From a virus, in the IMG/VR virus record IMGVR_UViG_3300033886_000044, positions 1-40,570 of that record: 40,570 nt of DNA; one strand, given 5' to 3'. Within the stretch, counting starts at the first letter, position 1; every line of letters begins with the position of its first letter. Of the stretch, positions 5,857 to 14,413 are shown piece after piece. Under the pieces are notes generated by a model. It worked only from the letters and a program-made list of their open reading frames with translations, was not told the DNA's origin and did no database searches. A program made the position numbers and the translations under genes.

Positions 5857-8832
5857 CTACTGCGCATTCGGTCCGCTCCAGTACCACCGATCCGCTTCTA
5901 CGCGCTTGGCCGCAGCCTCCTCGGTCCTGATGCCGAACATTGGCGCTAAAGCGCTCGTCGGTACATTCGTGTTGATGGAGACTTCAGTCCCGCCATCGAG
6001 CGAGAATAGAATCGTACCCGCGGTCTGCGAACGGATACGCAGTTTGTGCCACGCCGTGTCGAACGACACGCCTGAGGACTGCCGAGTGCAATTGGTACCG
6101 CTGCAGGCCACGAACATGAAGTTCGTGTCGCCGCGAGAGGTGTCGTACTCAACTCCAATCCGCCCTGTCGAGGCCCCAGCGCCCGGCGTATTGTTGCCAC
6201 CTACGATGTAGCCGACAAAGAGGACCATTCCCGTACTTGCAGCGCTGTTGTTGCGGAAGGAGAATATCGAATCCCAAGACCCGTACGATCCTAACGCCCC
6301 TAGAACAGTAGCTGAACTGCCCGCAGAGCCAAGAGCGATATGGCAAAGGGCGCTTGAGGTATTACCCGTCTCCATCCTGTACGCTTTCTTGAAGGGCGAA
6401 GACCCTGTCTTCGATACCGAGCTAATGGGGCCGCTACAATTAGCCCCCCATCCATACGCGCCGATCTGGTGGCTGGAGGTACTTACGGTCGGGAAGTCCT
6501 CCCGGAACCACAGCACGGTGTCGTCCAAGGGGTTGAAGCTACCCCCACCTCCGCTCACCGTAGCCGGCTTCCACTGCGACTCAGCCGCGTTCCACACCAG
6601 GGCCTGTCCATCGCTGGGAGCAGCACTGGACACATTGCGGCCCTGAATCCTAGCGACCGTGGTGGAACCTACGTCTCCGGTCACGTCCCCCGCCAGCGTA
6701 TGGCTATGCCCATCCACCGCGCACGCGCCGGACGCCACCGTCAGCGACTGCCCGTCCGCGGACGACTGAATGCAACGCCCACCTGTGAAGGAGCTGGCCC
6801 CGGTCCCCCCGCGGGAGACCGGAAGCGTGCCCGAGCTGATAGCCGATGCGTCGTGCTCGTGGCCTTGAAGCTCCAAGGTCCCGTTGGCCGCAGGCAGCGT
6901 GAGGGTAAAGTTGCTCGAAGTGCTTGGAGCCTGAAGAGCCACACTTCCACCAGCCGTGCTGTTCAACGTGACGGAGCCTGCCTCTGCTTGGCCCTGAACC
7001 ACAAGCGAGCGGTCTACCGTGACGGCAGTAGCGCTCTGAGACAGGGCGGAGTCGCCTAGAGAGAAGGGACCAGTCCACACCGGCAAACGCCCTGCCGTGC
7101 CCGAACCAGACACACCTCCACCCCCACCTCCACCCTCAGAGCACACCCACGCGCCACTGATCCGCCGAGCGATTGCGCCGGTGCCGCCACCTGCACAGAG
7201 CGCAGACGCCGTGCAGTTCGAGCAGTAAACAATTGAGCCGTTCGCGGCGGCAAGGCCGGACAAGCTTGCGTAGTTCAAGGTAGCATCGGACAGCAACAGC
7301 TTGCCTGTCGCCGCCGGACTGCCTCCCCACATCATCAAGTTTCCCGAAGCCACCACGCTGCTCGCCGTACTTACGTTCTCCATAATCGGCGTCGAGCAGG
7401 CAATTGTAACGTTCCCGGTTATCGTAACAAGACCAAGCCCTTCAACCCTGATCCCATAAGCATTTCTGGTCCAAGGACAATGAATGCTGTTGTTCGAGAC
7501 CGTCCAATCATAAACTGAGCCACTAACTTGGATCGCCGAGCTGTTCTCGACAAGGTCATTCCCGTAAATACGGTTGTTCGCAATCGTGCCCGACCATACG
7601 TAACCCGTTCCTACATGCTCAACAACAATCCCTCCGTTCCGCACGATGTCCATTGTGTTGCTGGTGATCTCGAACATGTACGAGTCCACAGTCACGTTCC
7701 GGTAGTAGTAAATCGGCAGAGCCACGCCCCAGAAATCGTTGCCAGTAATTCTCACTCCAACCGCGTCTTTGACGTAGATCCCGTAGGAGCTGGTTGTGTT
7801 GTGGGGCCACGCGAACCTACAATCCCGAACGGTTAGATAACCGGTATCAGGATCGTCGTGCTCTGCCAGGATCGCCGCGTTGTTCCACCCATTAAAGCGA
7901 GCGCGGCTAACGGTTGTCCGGATAGCCTTAACTAAGTGTATTCCGTTGTGCCCACCACTGATATGAAGCTCTTCGAAAGTAGAGTTGACGTTACCCCAAT
8001 GGCCCGGGCCAGTTACACTGATCAAAGCGCCTGAAGTCTGGCCTGTTCCAGCATAAATAGTGAGATGGGCTACACGCACAGCATAGTCCGAGTTAATCGC
8101 GATCGCTGAAGACCCAGTTGGCATCAAAGCCGTGAATCGGTGGTGAGCACCAACTAACGCAACAGCCTTGTTCACAATAGAAAGCGGAGCGGTGATCCTG
8201 TACGATCCAGCAGGAAAGAACACCACACCACCGTTCGGGCAGGCATCAATCGCATCTTGAATCGCCTGGGTATCGTCAGTAACATTATCGCCCTTCGCCC
8301 CGTACGCCTTCACGTTGAACACGGCCCCGCCCTGATCCCTCAACTCAGCCTTGATTGGTTTGGAAGAAGAGACATCCGACGTGCCTTCTGTGAGTGAGGA
8401 CCCGCCCAAAGTAGACCCTACAACCCACCTAACCAAGCTGCCTGCTGGACCCGTTCCAGACATGCAAGCCGCAGGCGCAACCTCCAGCTTGGAGCCGTCC
8501 GGTGCCACTTGAACGCACCTACCACCAACCCAACTGGCCTGACCGGTGCCGCCCCTATTCAGTTGCAGTACACCCCTCGTCTGGCGGTTGATGTCCACCT
8601 GAGTCTGCGCGTGCCCGAAGAGGGCGCAGAGCAGCAGGCACGCCAGCCAGTAGAACCTCTGCCTCGAACCGTTCCCGGATCGAAAGAGTGCCGACTTCAA
8701 CCTGCCCACCTCCACCAACTTACTGAGCCTCCAGACGGCTGTCGTGCGCGGAAGCCCTGCATAGGCCGCGTAGTCCGCAGCCGTGAAGGAGCCTTGGGGC
8801 GGAGCCGCCCCAGTCCCGCACCTGAGACGCAT
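5857..8832 (-). CDS. Tailspike with pectate-lyase-like beta-helix and N-terminal winged-helix domain
   Basis: 991 aa from the ATG at 8832, preceded by GGCGGAG. Residues about 12-62 look like a winged helix-turn-helix (SFTAADYAAYAG, wing at GNGSRQRFYW). It is followed at once by a hydrophobic stretch (61-72, then GHAQ). A repeat of the form RGGTG..GGRC occurs near 92 and again near 674. Residues about 172-215 carry the Pectate_lyase_3 start motif AYGAKGDNVTDDTQAIQ, and a long right-handed beta-helix follows to about 590. The last about 220 residues look like a jelly-roll carbohydrate-binding domain. The product probably binds or cleaves a host surface polysaccharide. A TTG at 8700 behind GGAGGTGGGCAGG could start a shorter form lacking the winged helix. 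Confidence 0.8.
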   Translation of the reverse strand: MRLRCGTGAAPPQGSFTAADYAAYAGLPRTTAVWRLSKLVEVGRLKSALFRSGNGSRQRFYWLACLLLCALFGHAQTQVDINRQTRGVLQLNRGGTGQASWVGGRCVQVAPDGSKLEVAPAACMSGTGPAGSLVRWVVGSTLGGSSLTEGTSDVSSSKPIKAELRDQGGAVFNVKAYGAKGDNVTDDTQAIQDAIDACPNGGVVFFPAGSYRITAPLSIVNKAVALVGAHHRFTALMPTGSSAIAINSDYAVRVAHLTIYAGTGQTSGALISVTGPGHWGNVNSTFEELHISGGHNGIHLVKAIRTTVSRARFNGWNNAAILAEHDDPDTGYLTVRDCRFAWPHNTTSSYGIYVKDAVGVRITGNDFWGVALPIYYYRNVTVDSYMFEITSNTMDIVRNGGIVVEHVGTGYVWSGTIANNRIYGNDLVENSSAIQVSGSVYDWTVSNNSIHCPWTRNAYGIRVEGLGLVTITGNVTIACSTPIMENVSTASSVVASGNLMMWGGSPAATGKLLLSDATLNYASLSGLAAANGSIVYCSNCTASALCAGGGTGAIARRISGAWVCSEGGGGGGGVSGSGTAGRLPVWTGPFSLGDSALSQSATAVTVDRSLVVQGQAEAGSVTLNSTAGGSVALQAPSTSSNFTLTLPAANGTLELQGHEHDASAISSGTLPVSRGGTGASSFTGGRCIQSSADGQSLTVASGACAVDGHSHTLAGDVTGDVGSTTVARIQGRNVSSAAPSDGQALVWNAAESQWKPATVSGGGGSFNPLDDTVLWFREDFPTVSTSSHQIGAYGWGANCSGPISSVSKTGSSPFKKAYRMETGNTSSALCHIALGSAGSSATVLGALGSYGSWDSIFSFRNNSAASTGMVLFVGYIVGGNNTPGAGASTGRIGVEYDTSRGDTNFMFVACSGTNCTRQSSGVSFDTAWHKLRIRSQTAGTILFSLDGGTEVSINTNVPTSALAPMFGIRTEEAAAKRVEADRWYWSGPNAQ

Positions 8833-8843
8833 CAGCTCCGCCT

Positions 8844-9641
8844 CTAAAGCTTCAAAAGTGAAACCGGCTTCAAACTTGGCAGGGGATACAGGATCTTTCG
8901 CACCCCTACCTGCCCCGGAGCCACGTCGAGCACCACCGCCCCGATGTCCGGCACCATCCGGTACACGCTCCGACGCCGCATGAAGCGAGTCTGCAATTGC
9001 CAGCACGGGGTCACCACCGCGTGCTTGCTCGCGTGCTCCACGTGCACGAAGTAGTGCGCGTGGCTCCTCACGATCACGTCTGCCTTTGGCAGGCAACCCA
9101 CCTTTCCCGCCAACGCGGACCATAGCGCCTCCCTGTCAATGGCTACTGCTCGGTAGAGTCCGGTTCCTGTAGAGATGCCATGAGCAAAGTTGACAACAAC
9201 TCCACCACATTCCAGATCAAGGACCTCTCTTGTATAAACTCCTGCACCAAGTCCGGTGTAGGCAGTTCCGACCCGGCTCGCCACCACCTCCACCTCCCGG
9301 CCCACCTCCGAGTCGTGGAATTCGGTGCCCTGAATGAAGAACCACTTTGCGCCCCGGCAGCCGAGTGCCTGCAATACCTGTAGGCAGGCCTCGGCCTGAT
9401 CCACAGGACTCTGGAGGCACAGCTCTCCTCGTCGTCCGTCCACCAAGTCGCCGTTGACCACCACAACATCCGGACGGAGCCGCTTGAGGCGGGCCGCCAG
9501 GTCCATCCAGCAGCCCCAAAGGTACTTCTGGCCGATATTCTGCCGGATCTCGTTTCCGCGACTGTCGTGGTAGCCGGGAGGAAGCAGTCCATAGACACTC
9601 CCTACGTGAAGGTCACTGACCACCAGAATCCGTACCGCCAT
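8844..9641 (-). CDS. Calcineurin-like metallophosphoesterase
   Basis: 265 aa. Metal-binding blocks are in the standard order: SDLHVGS (Asp10, His12), NGDLVDG (Asn63-Asp65) and SHAHYFVH near residue 190. The usual GNHD/E block is replaced by GTEFHD (105-110). Similar GTxxH variants are, to my recollection, seen in phage members of this superfamily. The ATG overlaps the holin end by 29 nt and the stop lies 11 nt before the tailspike start, so it is co-transcribed with lysis and host-recognition genes. Substrate is unknown; nucleic acid, cyclic nucleotide or a surface phosphoester are all possible. Confidence 0.8.
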   Translation of the reverse strand: MAVRILVVSDLHVGSVYGLLPPGYHDSRGNEIRQNIGQKYLWGCWMDLAARLKRLRPDVVVVNGDLVDGRRGELCLQSPVDQAEACLQVLQALGCRGAKWFFIQGTEFHDSEVGREVEVVASRVGTAYTGLGAGVYTREVLDLECGGVVVNFAHGISTGTGLYRAVAIDREALWSALAGKVGCLPKADVIVRSHAHYFVHVEHASKHAVVTPCWQLQTRFMRRRSVYRMVPDIGAVVLDVAPGQVGVRKILYPLPSLKPVSLLKL

Positions 9642-10020
9642 CAGCCTTCTCTACAACCCTTTTCAGCGCGTCCGGAAGCGGCACCCCAACCTGCACGCAG
9701 TGCTTCAGGATCGAGGCCGCCTCAAGCACGCAGTAATAGCCCGCAGCCACAGTCGCAAGGTCAACCGGCAAGCCGGGAACCACCTGATAGGAGTCAAGGA
9801 TCCAACCAACCCCCACCACGCACCAGATGAACATCTTGCGCGCGCCGCCCATCAACATCACGCGGGACCGGAAAGACGCTGTGGCCACAGCGGACACCAA
9901 CCCCACCGCCACGTCCAGCGCGTTGAGCATGATGAGTGCCCGGACAAGCGCCGGTAGGTTCACGAAGAACTGGGCAAGGCTACCCAGGACCAATGCCGGT
10001 ACTACCAACCGCCCGTTCAC
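9613..10020 (-). CDS. Holin-like membrane protein (phage holin 4 type)
   Basis: 135 aa. The GTG at 10020 is chosen because GGAGGTGCTGC lies immediately upstream. Longer in-frame starts would read through the neighbouring gene with implausible Arg/Trp-rich sequence. Hydrophobic segments lie at about 4-20, 26-45 (ALIMLNALDVAVGLVSAVA) and 62-78 (MFIWCVVGVGWIL). The pattern LDVAxG followed by a small basic loop resembles the Bacteriophage_holin_4 family. It would open the inner membrane for lysozyme. It overlaps the preceding small gene by 41 nt and the phosphoesterase by 29 nt. Confidence 0.65.
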   Translation of the reverse strand: MNGRLVVPALVLGSLAQFFVNLPALVRALIMLNALDVAVGLVSAVATASFRSRVMLMGGARKMFIWCVVGVGWILDSYQVVPGLPVDLATVAAGYYCVLEAASILKHCVQVGVPLPDALKRVVEKADGGTDSGGQ

Positions 10021-10213
10021 GCAGCACCTCCAACACAATCTCCCGGACAAGGTCCCGGATGTTCTGTACAGGAGGCGGTGCAGCCACCACCTCCACCTCC
10101 GGCTTGGCGCTATCCGGTACCTGCCGGAACTCAAGAGACGGGTGAAACTTGTCCCGAGGATCAAAGTCGAATACCTCACGGATCTTGCCATTCTGGATCA
10201 ATGCCCACTTCAT
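9980..10213 (-). CDS. Small protein following tail fibre (hypothetical)
   Basis: 77 aa. The ATG overlaps the tail-fibre stop by one base (TGATG), showing translational coupling. The N-terminal half reads MKWALIQNGKIREVFDFDP, followed by FHPSLEFRQVPD. This layout is common in short phage proteins encoded beside tail fibres. A Pro-rich joint (VVAAPPPVQ) leads to a C-terminal helix (IRDLVREIVLEVLRERA) that could oligomerise. A role as fibre-associated protein or chaperone is an inference from position. Confidence 0.6.
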   Translation of the reverse strand: MKWALIQNGKIREVFDFDPRDKFHPSLEFRQVPDSAKPEVEVVAAPPPVQNIRDLVREIVLEVLRERAVGSTGIGPG

Positions 10214-11214
10214 CACTTGTACTCCCACACAATGACTGCGCCAGAAGCGCCGTCGTAGCCGCTGCCGACCCCACCAACCCCAGCTCCACCGCCTCCCGGG
10301 AACCTGCCAAACCCGGCTGACGGGGCAGCACGGTAGTTGCTACCGCCATACCCGTAGGGAAAGTTTCCATCCGGTCGCCCTAGAAACCCATAGCCTCCGT
10401 ACAGGTTTATGTCCCCACCGCTGCCCGAGCCGCCAGCGCCAGCGCTAACACCAGAGGCACCGGAGCCTCCTGTAGCCGAACAGTAGTTCCCGAAGGACGA
10501 AGTCCCACCATTGCCCCCAGGCAGGTTGATAGACGTACCTCCCGCGCCCCCTGAACCTACAGTTACAGACACACTGGACACCGAGGTCACATCTATGAGC
10601 TTGATAGCAACGCCACCGGCTCCGCCACCAGAGGTGGCAACGGTGGACATGTTGTTTCCTGACCCGCCGCCACCCCCACCGTACACCTCCACCAGAACCT
10701 TCCTCACCCCAGAGGGCTTCACCCAAGTCCCGCTGGACGTGAAGACCACAACCCGGTACAGCTCCCCTCCCGCCCCGTGGATCGAGGTATCGTTGATGTG
10801 GGCATCAATCTGAGCATGCGTGTAGGTGCCCTTGTTCAGAAGGTTGTTGTGGTCTATCGGCGCTCCATCCCCACCGAAGTGGTCGTGGCTGTCGCCGTTG
10901 GTCACGCCCTTCTCAACCGGGGCGAACTCCGAGGCGTGCTTCCCGTCCACCGTGTCCGCATTAAGGCCTCCGCCCGGACCCTGCGCAATGAGGTCATAGG
11001 CCGTGCCAGAGCTGTTGACCTTCAGCAACCTATTGGGCTGAACCGTGGCGGGGAAGCCCAACTGCTCCAACCCACCCGGAAAGTTCAAGAGGCTCTTCAC
11101 AGCCTTTTTGATGTTCCGGATGTGGTCGTCCCCCTCATAGACGGGGTCCTGCGACCCCACCGGCCAGTTCTCGTTGAGATCAGCGAGCTTCTGAACGTTC
11201 GACTCAAGCCCCAC
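10213..11214 (-). CDS. Glycine-rich tail fibre / adhesin
   Basis: 333 aa from a GTG behind GGAGGTGAGTA. Residues 1-50 carry a virion-attachment-type start (LNENWPVGSQDPVYEGDDHIRNIKKAVKSLL). Residues 85-145 are His/Asp-rich fibre shaft-like sequence (NADTVDGKHASEF, HDHFGG, HAQIDAHIND). Residues about 155-333 form a Gly-rich adhesin of the type FTSSGTWVKPSGVRKVLVEVYGGGGG, ending in GASGAVIVWEYK, a familiar fibre tip. It probably contacts the host receptor alongside the tailspike. A strong hairpin precedes the gene on its own strand. Confidence 0.8.
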   Translation of the reverse strand: MGLESNVQKLADLNENWPVGSQDPVYEGDDHIRNIKKAVKSLLNFPGGLEQLGFPATVQPNRLLKVNSSGTAYDLIAQGPGGGLNADTVDGKHASEFAPVEKGVTNGDSHDHFGGDGAPIDHNNLLNKGTYTHAQIDAHINDTSIHGAGGELYRVVVFTSSGTWVKPSGVRKVLVEVYGGGGGGSGNNMSTVATSGGGAGGVAIKLIDVTSVSSVSVTVGSGGAGGTSINLPGGNGGTSSFGNYCSATGGSGASGVSAGAGGSGSGGDINLYGGYGFLGRPDGNFPYGYGGSNYRAAPSAGFGRFPGGGGAGVGGVGSGYDGASGAVIVWEYK

Positions 11215-11232
11215 TACTCACCTCCAAAAGAC

Positions 11233-11258
11233 GGGGAGGGGCGGTCAAGCCCCTCCCC
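11233..11258 (-). terminator. Hairpin before tail fibre gene
   Basis: Perfect 10-bp stem GGGGAGGGGC / GCCCCTCCCC with a 6-base loop. Read on the minus strand it is followed by GTCTTTTGG, which merges into the tail-fibre ribosome site GGAGGTGAG. It probably acts as a partial terminator or attenuator within the late operon, between the 63-aa gene and the fibre gene. Confidence 0.6.
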
Positions 11259-11293
11259 GGAGCGGGCAAGGAGGACCCATGCGTGGCGAGAAG

Positions 11294-11485
11294 CTAGAGC
11301 AAATCGTCCCATCCCCGAGATCCCTTCTTGCGACGGCGCTTGCGCGCGAACTCTTCAGGCGTGTGAGTGGCACCGGTCTCAAGGTTCTTGGCCTCGATGA
11401 CCTGATTGCCCTTGAACGCCAGCCGGACTTTCTTTCCCGTCTTGGTCGTCTTGACCCTGTACCGAACTCCCGGACCTAAAGGCAT
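11294..11485 (-). CDS. Small basic protein (hypothetical)
   Basis: 63 aa. The ATG at 11485 is chosen for the upstream AAGGAGCCACAAG. The protein is strongly basic (YRVKTTKTGKKVRLAFKGN in the first half, ARKRRRKKGS near the end) and may bind nucleic acid or act as a small capsid component. About 107 nt of its start overlap the low-complexity tail of the glycosyltransferase gene in the +1 frame. The family is not recognised. Confidence 0.6.
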   Translation of the reverse strand: MPLGPGVRYRVKTTKTGKKVRLAFKGNQVIEAKNLETGATHTPEEFARKRRRKKGSRGWDDLL

Positions 11486-12188
11486 CTTGTGGCTCCTTGC
11501 TGTTGATCGCTCCGAGCTTGTAGGCGGTACGGAGAGCCTCCGTGAGCCGCCTCTCGGCCCCACAGTAGTCGTGGATGTACTCCAGGTCTCCGATGTGGCC
11601 TACCTGGAGCGAAAGACCATGGTCTACGTGGATCGGGAAGCCTGCGGCCTCCACCTTCTCACAGAAGTACCAGTCCTCCCCCATGAAGGTGTTGTTCGGC
11701 ATGTACTTCATCAGGAACCACGGCTCTTCAATGGCTCGGAAGACCTGAGTGTCTATGAGGGCGACGCCCAGCCCAATGCGCCAAACCTTTTCGAGACCGG
11801 GGCCGGTGGAGTAAACCACACGGCCCCGGTTGTCCAGCGGGTCTAGCGCTCGGGCGGTGGGAACCGCAGGGAAGGTCTTCACGACCACGTTGCAAGCAAC
11901 GAACGGTAACTTCCAAGCAAGCAAGCGATTCAGGGTGTCCGGAGGGAACGTCTGATCTGAGTCCACAAAGAGGATGTGGGTTGCATCCGCCTTCAGGGCG
12001 TCGCGAACCAGCTCCTCCCGCAACTGGGGAAGAATGGACCCGCGCTTGTTGTAAATGGTCAGGGATTGAGACTTGGCCCAAGGCAGGCGATTGGCAATGA
12101 AGTGCATCGCCATACCGGCAAGGGACATCCCAAACTTCGCCGACCATTCACGGCCTGATGGAACGCAGATGATAACTCTCACATCCAT
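11379..12188 (-). CDS. Glycosyltransferase-like protein (GT-A fold)
   Basis: 269 aa. Key features are an N-terminal Rossmann-like strand (VRVIICVPSGREWS), the nucleotide-sugar/metal motif VDSD (DxD, Asp76-Asp78), a central GVALIDTQVF segment, and the acceptor-side GEDWYFCEKVEAAGF. This is the layout of GT2-like and Anp1-like transferases. The last about 38 residues are Gln/Gly/Asp-rich, unlike a folded domain, and are overlapped by the next gene. It lies between capsid and tail genes and so is expressed late. Possible acceptors are virion proteins or host surface glycans. No strong ribosome site is seen; it follows the capsid stop by 3 nt. Confidence 0.75.
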   Translation of the reverse strand: MDVRVIICVPSGREWSAKFGMSLAGMAMHFIANRLPWAKSQSLTIYNKRGSILPQLREELVRDALKADATHILFVDSDQTFPPDTLNRLLAWKLPFVACNVVVKTFPAVPTARALDPLDNRGRVVYSTGPGLEKVWRIGLGVALIDTQVFRAIEEPWFLMKYMPNNTFMGEDWYFCEKVEAAGFPIHVDHGLSLQVGHIGDLEYIHDYCGAERRLTEALRTAYKLGAINSKEPQDAFRSGSSVQGQDDQDGKESPAGVQGQSGHRGQEP

Positions 12189-12191
12189 AGC

Positions 12192-13370
12192 TCACACCAC
12201 GAAGTTCCCAATGTAGCCGTTCGTACTCTCGTGCTGAACCTCAAGCCCCGCTTCCGTGTACCACAGCGCTTCACGCGCAGCCTTGCCCGGGGTCTGCACG
12301 TTGTCAACAAACTTGGTGTCGTACAGGTAGCGGTACTTGAGGCTCGTCGGGTCAAGGATGATCATGCTGTAGGTGTAGCGCGGGTGCACGTTGAACAGCG
12401 GGTGGCTACGGAACAGCAGCGTGCCTTGGGGCAGAACCCAGCGCTGCAACTGCATGCCGTACACCCTTACCACGTCGTTGAACTGAATCCGGCCCGAACC
12501 GCGGGCCAGCTTGTTCAGGCTGTTCAACGCCCCGTTACCGGCCAACACGATGCGCTCGTTCCCCGCCGCAGTGTCATAGTCGAAGACCCTGTACACTGCG
12601 TTGAGGAAGGTGTCCTCAGTCGGAGTCGTCGTGAAGATCGTCACGTTGGTCTCGATGAAGTGCCTCAAACCGCCGGTAAACCGACGAGGTTGAGGACCGG
12701 AAGTGTCCTCGTACGGCTTGCCGAAGATGAAGGCAAACTCCATCTGCACGGCGTGATCGAACATCTTCCGACGCTTCTCGTTCTTCCAAGGATCGCCCGT
12801 ACGAGCGTAGGTCTTCTGGGCGGTCCAGGTAATGCCCATCGCCGTTTCGAAGATCTGGCAGTAGTTGTACTTCCTGATCGGGTTCCGGCTGGCGTAGGCA
12901 GGCTTGTCCGTGCCTTCCGGATACGCCGTGCCGAGGCAGGTCAGCCACGTATTGTTCGGGATGGGCGCTGCGCTAGTCCCTGCAACACCACGCTTCACCA
13001 CGATCTGCGTGTCACTGGTGACGGACGAGATCATGATGTGCTCGTTGTCGTAGGTGGTGGATTCGGACTTCTCCACCTGGAACACCATCCCGGGCACGCA
13101 CAGCAAGCCGTTGCCTGCAATGGTCAGGGTGGTGTCGGTGGTAGAGAAGCCGGCGTTGAAGTTGATTCGAACCCGAAGCGGCTCCAGCTTCTCCTCAAAC
13201 CAAGAGAACTGCGGATCGTCCACGGCCTCCTCAGCCGTCTTCGACAACAGCGCGGTCAGAGGAGCCGAGCCGTTCGGGTTAAGCCACAAAATGGCTTCCC
13301 GGAAGTTGGTCGGACGCTCATGGTCCCCCCAACTCCCGGTGCCACGGAGACCTGCAAAGGTAATAGGCAT
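12192..13370 (-). CDS. Major capsid protein (SU10-type, HK97 fold)
   Basis: 392 aa, preceded by CGGAGGTTGAACG. The sequence fits the SU10 major capsid family: an N-terminal arm with FREAILWLNPNGSAPLTALLSK, an E-loop/P-domain region with FNWFEEKLEP-like spacing (PQFSWFEEKLEPLRV), RNPIRKYNYCQIFETAMGIT, and KRRKMFDHAVQMEFAFIFGK. A beta-rich A-domain follows, with RYTYSMIILDPTSLKYRYL. It builds the icosahedral shell around the scaffold encoded just upstream. The size suits an unprocessed HK97-fold capsid protein. No decoration-protein gene is evident beside it. Confidence 0.85.
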   Translation of the reverse strand: MPITFAGLRGTGSWGDHERPTNFREAILWLNPNGSAPLTALLSKTAEEAVDDPQFSWFEEKLEPLRVRINFNAGFSTTDTTLTIAGNGLLCVPGMVFQVEKSESTTYDNEHIMISSVTSDTQIVVKRGVAGTSAAPIPNNTWLTCLGTAYPEGTDKPAYASRNPIRKYNYCQIFETAMGITWTAQKTYARTGDPWKNEKRRKMFDHAVQMEFAFIFGKPYEDTSGPQPRRFTGGLRHFIETNVTIFTTTPTEDTFLNAVYRVFDYDTAAGNERIVLAGNGALNSLNKLARGSGRIQFNDVVRVYGMQLQRWVLPQGTLLFRSHPLFNVHPRYTYSMIILDPTSLKYRYLYDTKFVDNVQTPGKAAREALWYTEAGLEVQHESTNGYIGNFVV

Positions 13371-13391
13371 CGTTCAACCTCCGAGAGTTGG

Positions 13392-14123
13392 TTAGTCCTC
13401 AACGAGCTCCGCCCACAGATTCGGCTCGGGTTTCTTTACCGGCTGGGCCGAGCTTGCAGCCCCGCGCCCTGCCGGCACATACGACCTCGGAGACGGCGAA
13501 GTGGGCCTCGCCTTCTGCTCTGGAGACTTGGGCTTGATTCCGAGCTTTCGCATCGCGATCCGCCCAATGTCCTCGATAGCATCCTCCGGAGTCGCATTAG
13601 GGAAAGCTTTGCGGTACTGGGCCGCGACCTCACGGATCACCGGCTCATAGCGCGGGTCCTTGAGTTCCGGCCACCGCTCAAGAAACTTGCTGTGCGTGGT
13701 CTGCGCGACCTGGTGACCCTGAATAGCCTGCCCAATGAGGGTGGGCAGCACCGAGTGCAAGGCTGCCAGCACCATCTCGTAGGTCTCCACCTGGAGACGC
13801 GCAGCCAGCGAGGGCAGAACCTTCTCCGGCTCCTCGCGAAGCGACTCGCGCTCTTCGTCTGTGAACGTGAAGCGCTGTGCGATACGTTGTATCGCATCGT
13901 TCCGGGCCTTGGCAAGGGCCTCCGGCGTCAACGCTGGAGGCTGTTGTTGTGGAGGCTGCTGAGCAGGGGCCTCCGCCTCAGCAGGAGGTTGAGGAGCTTC
14001 CGCCTCGGCGGGAGCCTCCTCCTGTGGTGTCTCCTCCTGTGGAGCCTCCACAGGAGGCTCCGCCAACGCCTGCTGCTCCACCTCCAACACATCCGCCACT
14101 TCGGCAATCGCCTCTTCCGGCAT
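13392..14123 (-). CDS. Scaffold protein
   Basis: 243 aa, located between the portal and major capsid genes, the standard scaffold position. Residues 1-75 are an acidic, low-complexity Glu/Pro/Ala/Gln tract (EAPQEETPQEEAPAEAEAP). The centre is helical (AQRFTFTDEERESLREEPEKVL and onward). The C-terminus is basic and Pro-rich, suited to capsid-protein contact. GAGGAGGCATAGGT precedes the ATG at 14123 and contains the stop of the previous gene. No protease motif is seen, so it is probably a non-proteolytic scaffold. Confidence 0.75.
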   Translation of the reverse strand: MPEEAIAEVADVLEVEQQALAEPPVEAPQEETPQEEAPAEAEAPQPPAEAEAPAQQPPQQQPPALTPEALAKARNDAIQRIAQRFTFTDEERESLREEPEKVLPSLAARLQVETYEMVLAALHSVLPTLIGQAIQGHQVAQTTHSKFLERWPELKDPRYEPVIREVAAQYRKAFPNATPEDAIEDIGRIAMRKLGIKPKSPEQKARPTSPSPRSYVPAGRGAASSAQPVKKPEPNLWAELVED

Positions 14124-14125
14124 AC

Positions 14126-14413
14126 CTATGCCTCCTCAAGCAGAACCGCTAGGTCCGCCTCGATGTCGTTCAGAATGGCACGTGGGATCTCCTTCGAGAC
14201 CATAAGACCGCCAACCTCACCCTTCGTGCGCACGAGGCGCACGATGGAGTCAAGGGAGTCAAGCGGCTCACCAAACACCTGCAACCTCCGTGCTAAGATC
14301 ACCCGGTCCAGGGCATCAAGAAAGAGGCCCCAGCCCGGGGATTCCAGCAAGGATTGGAGTGCCCGCTTCTTCGCGAACAGCTCTTCCTTGCGCTTGAGAT
14401 CCTCTGGCCTCAC
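14126..14413 (-). CDS. Hypothetical helical protein overlapping the portal gene end
   Basis: 95 aa. The GTG at 14413 sits behind GCAGGAGGTGGGC, a near-ideal ribosome site that decides the start. It is mostly helical and charged (PEDLKRKEELFAKKRALQSLLE, later LNDIEADLAVLLEEA). It overlaps the last 98 nt of the portal gene in the +1 frame, and the portal tail there is Gly/Arg-rich and unstructured in appearance. It lies between portal and scaffold, so a head-assembly accessory is plausible. The family is not recognised. Confidence 0.6.
   Translation of the reverse strand: MRPEDLKRKEELFAKKRALQSLLESPGWGLFLDALDRVILARRLQVFGEPLDSLDSIVRLVRTKGEVGGLMVSKEIPRAILNDIEADLAVLLEEA

Noticed and set aside
8832-9123. 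A longer N-terminus for the tailspike extending into the phosphoesterase gene
   Set aside because: The extension overlaps a conserved gene end and reads as Gly/Arg-rich shadow sequence. The ATG at 8832 has a GGCGGAG ribosome site just after the phosphoesterase stop.
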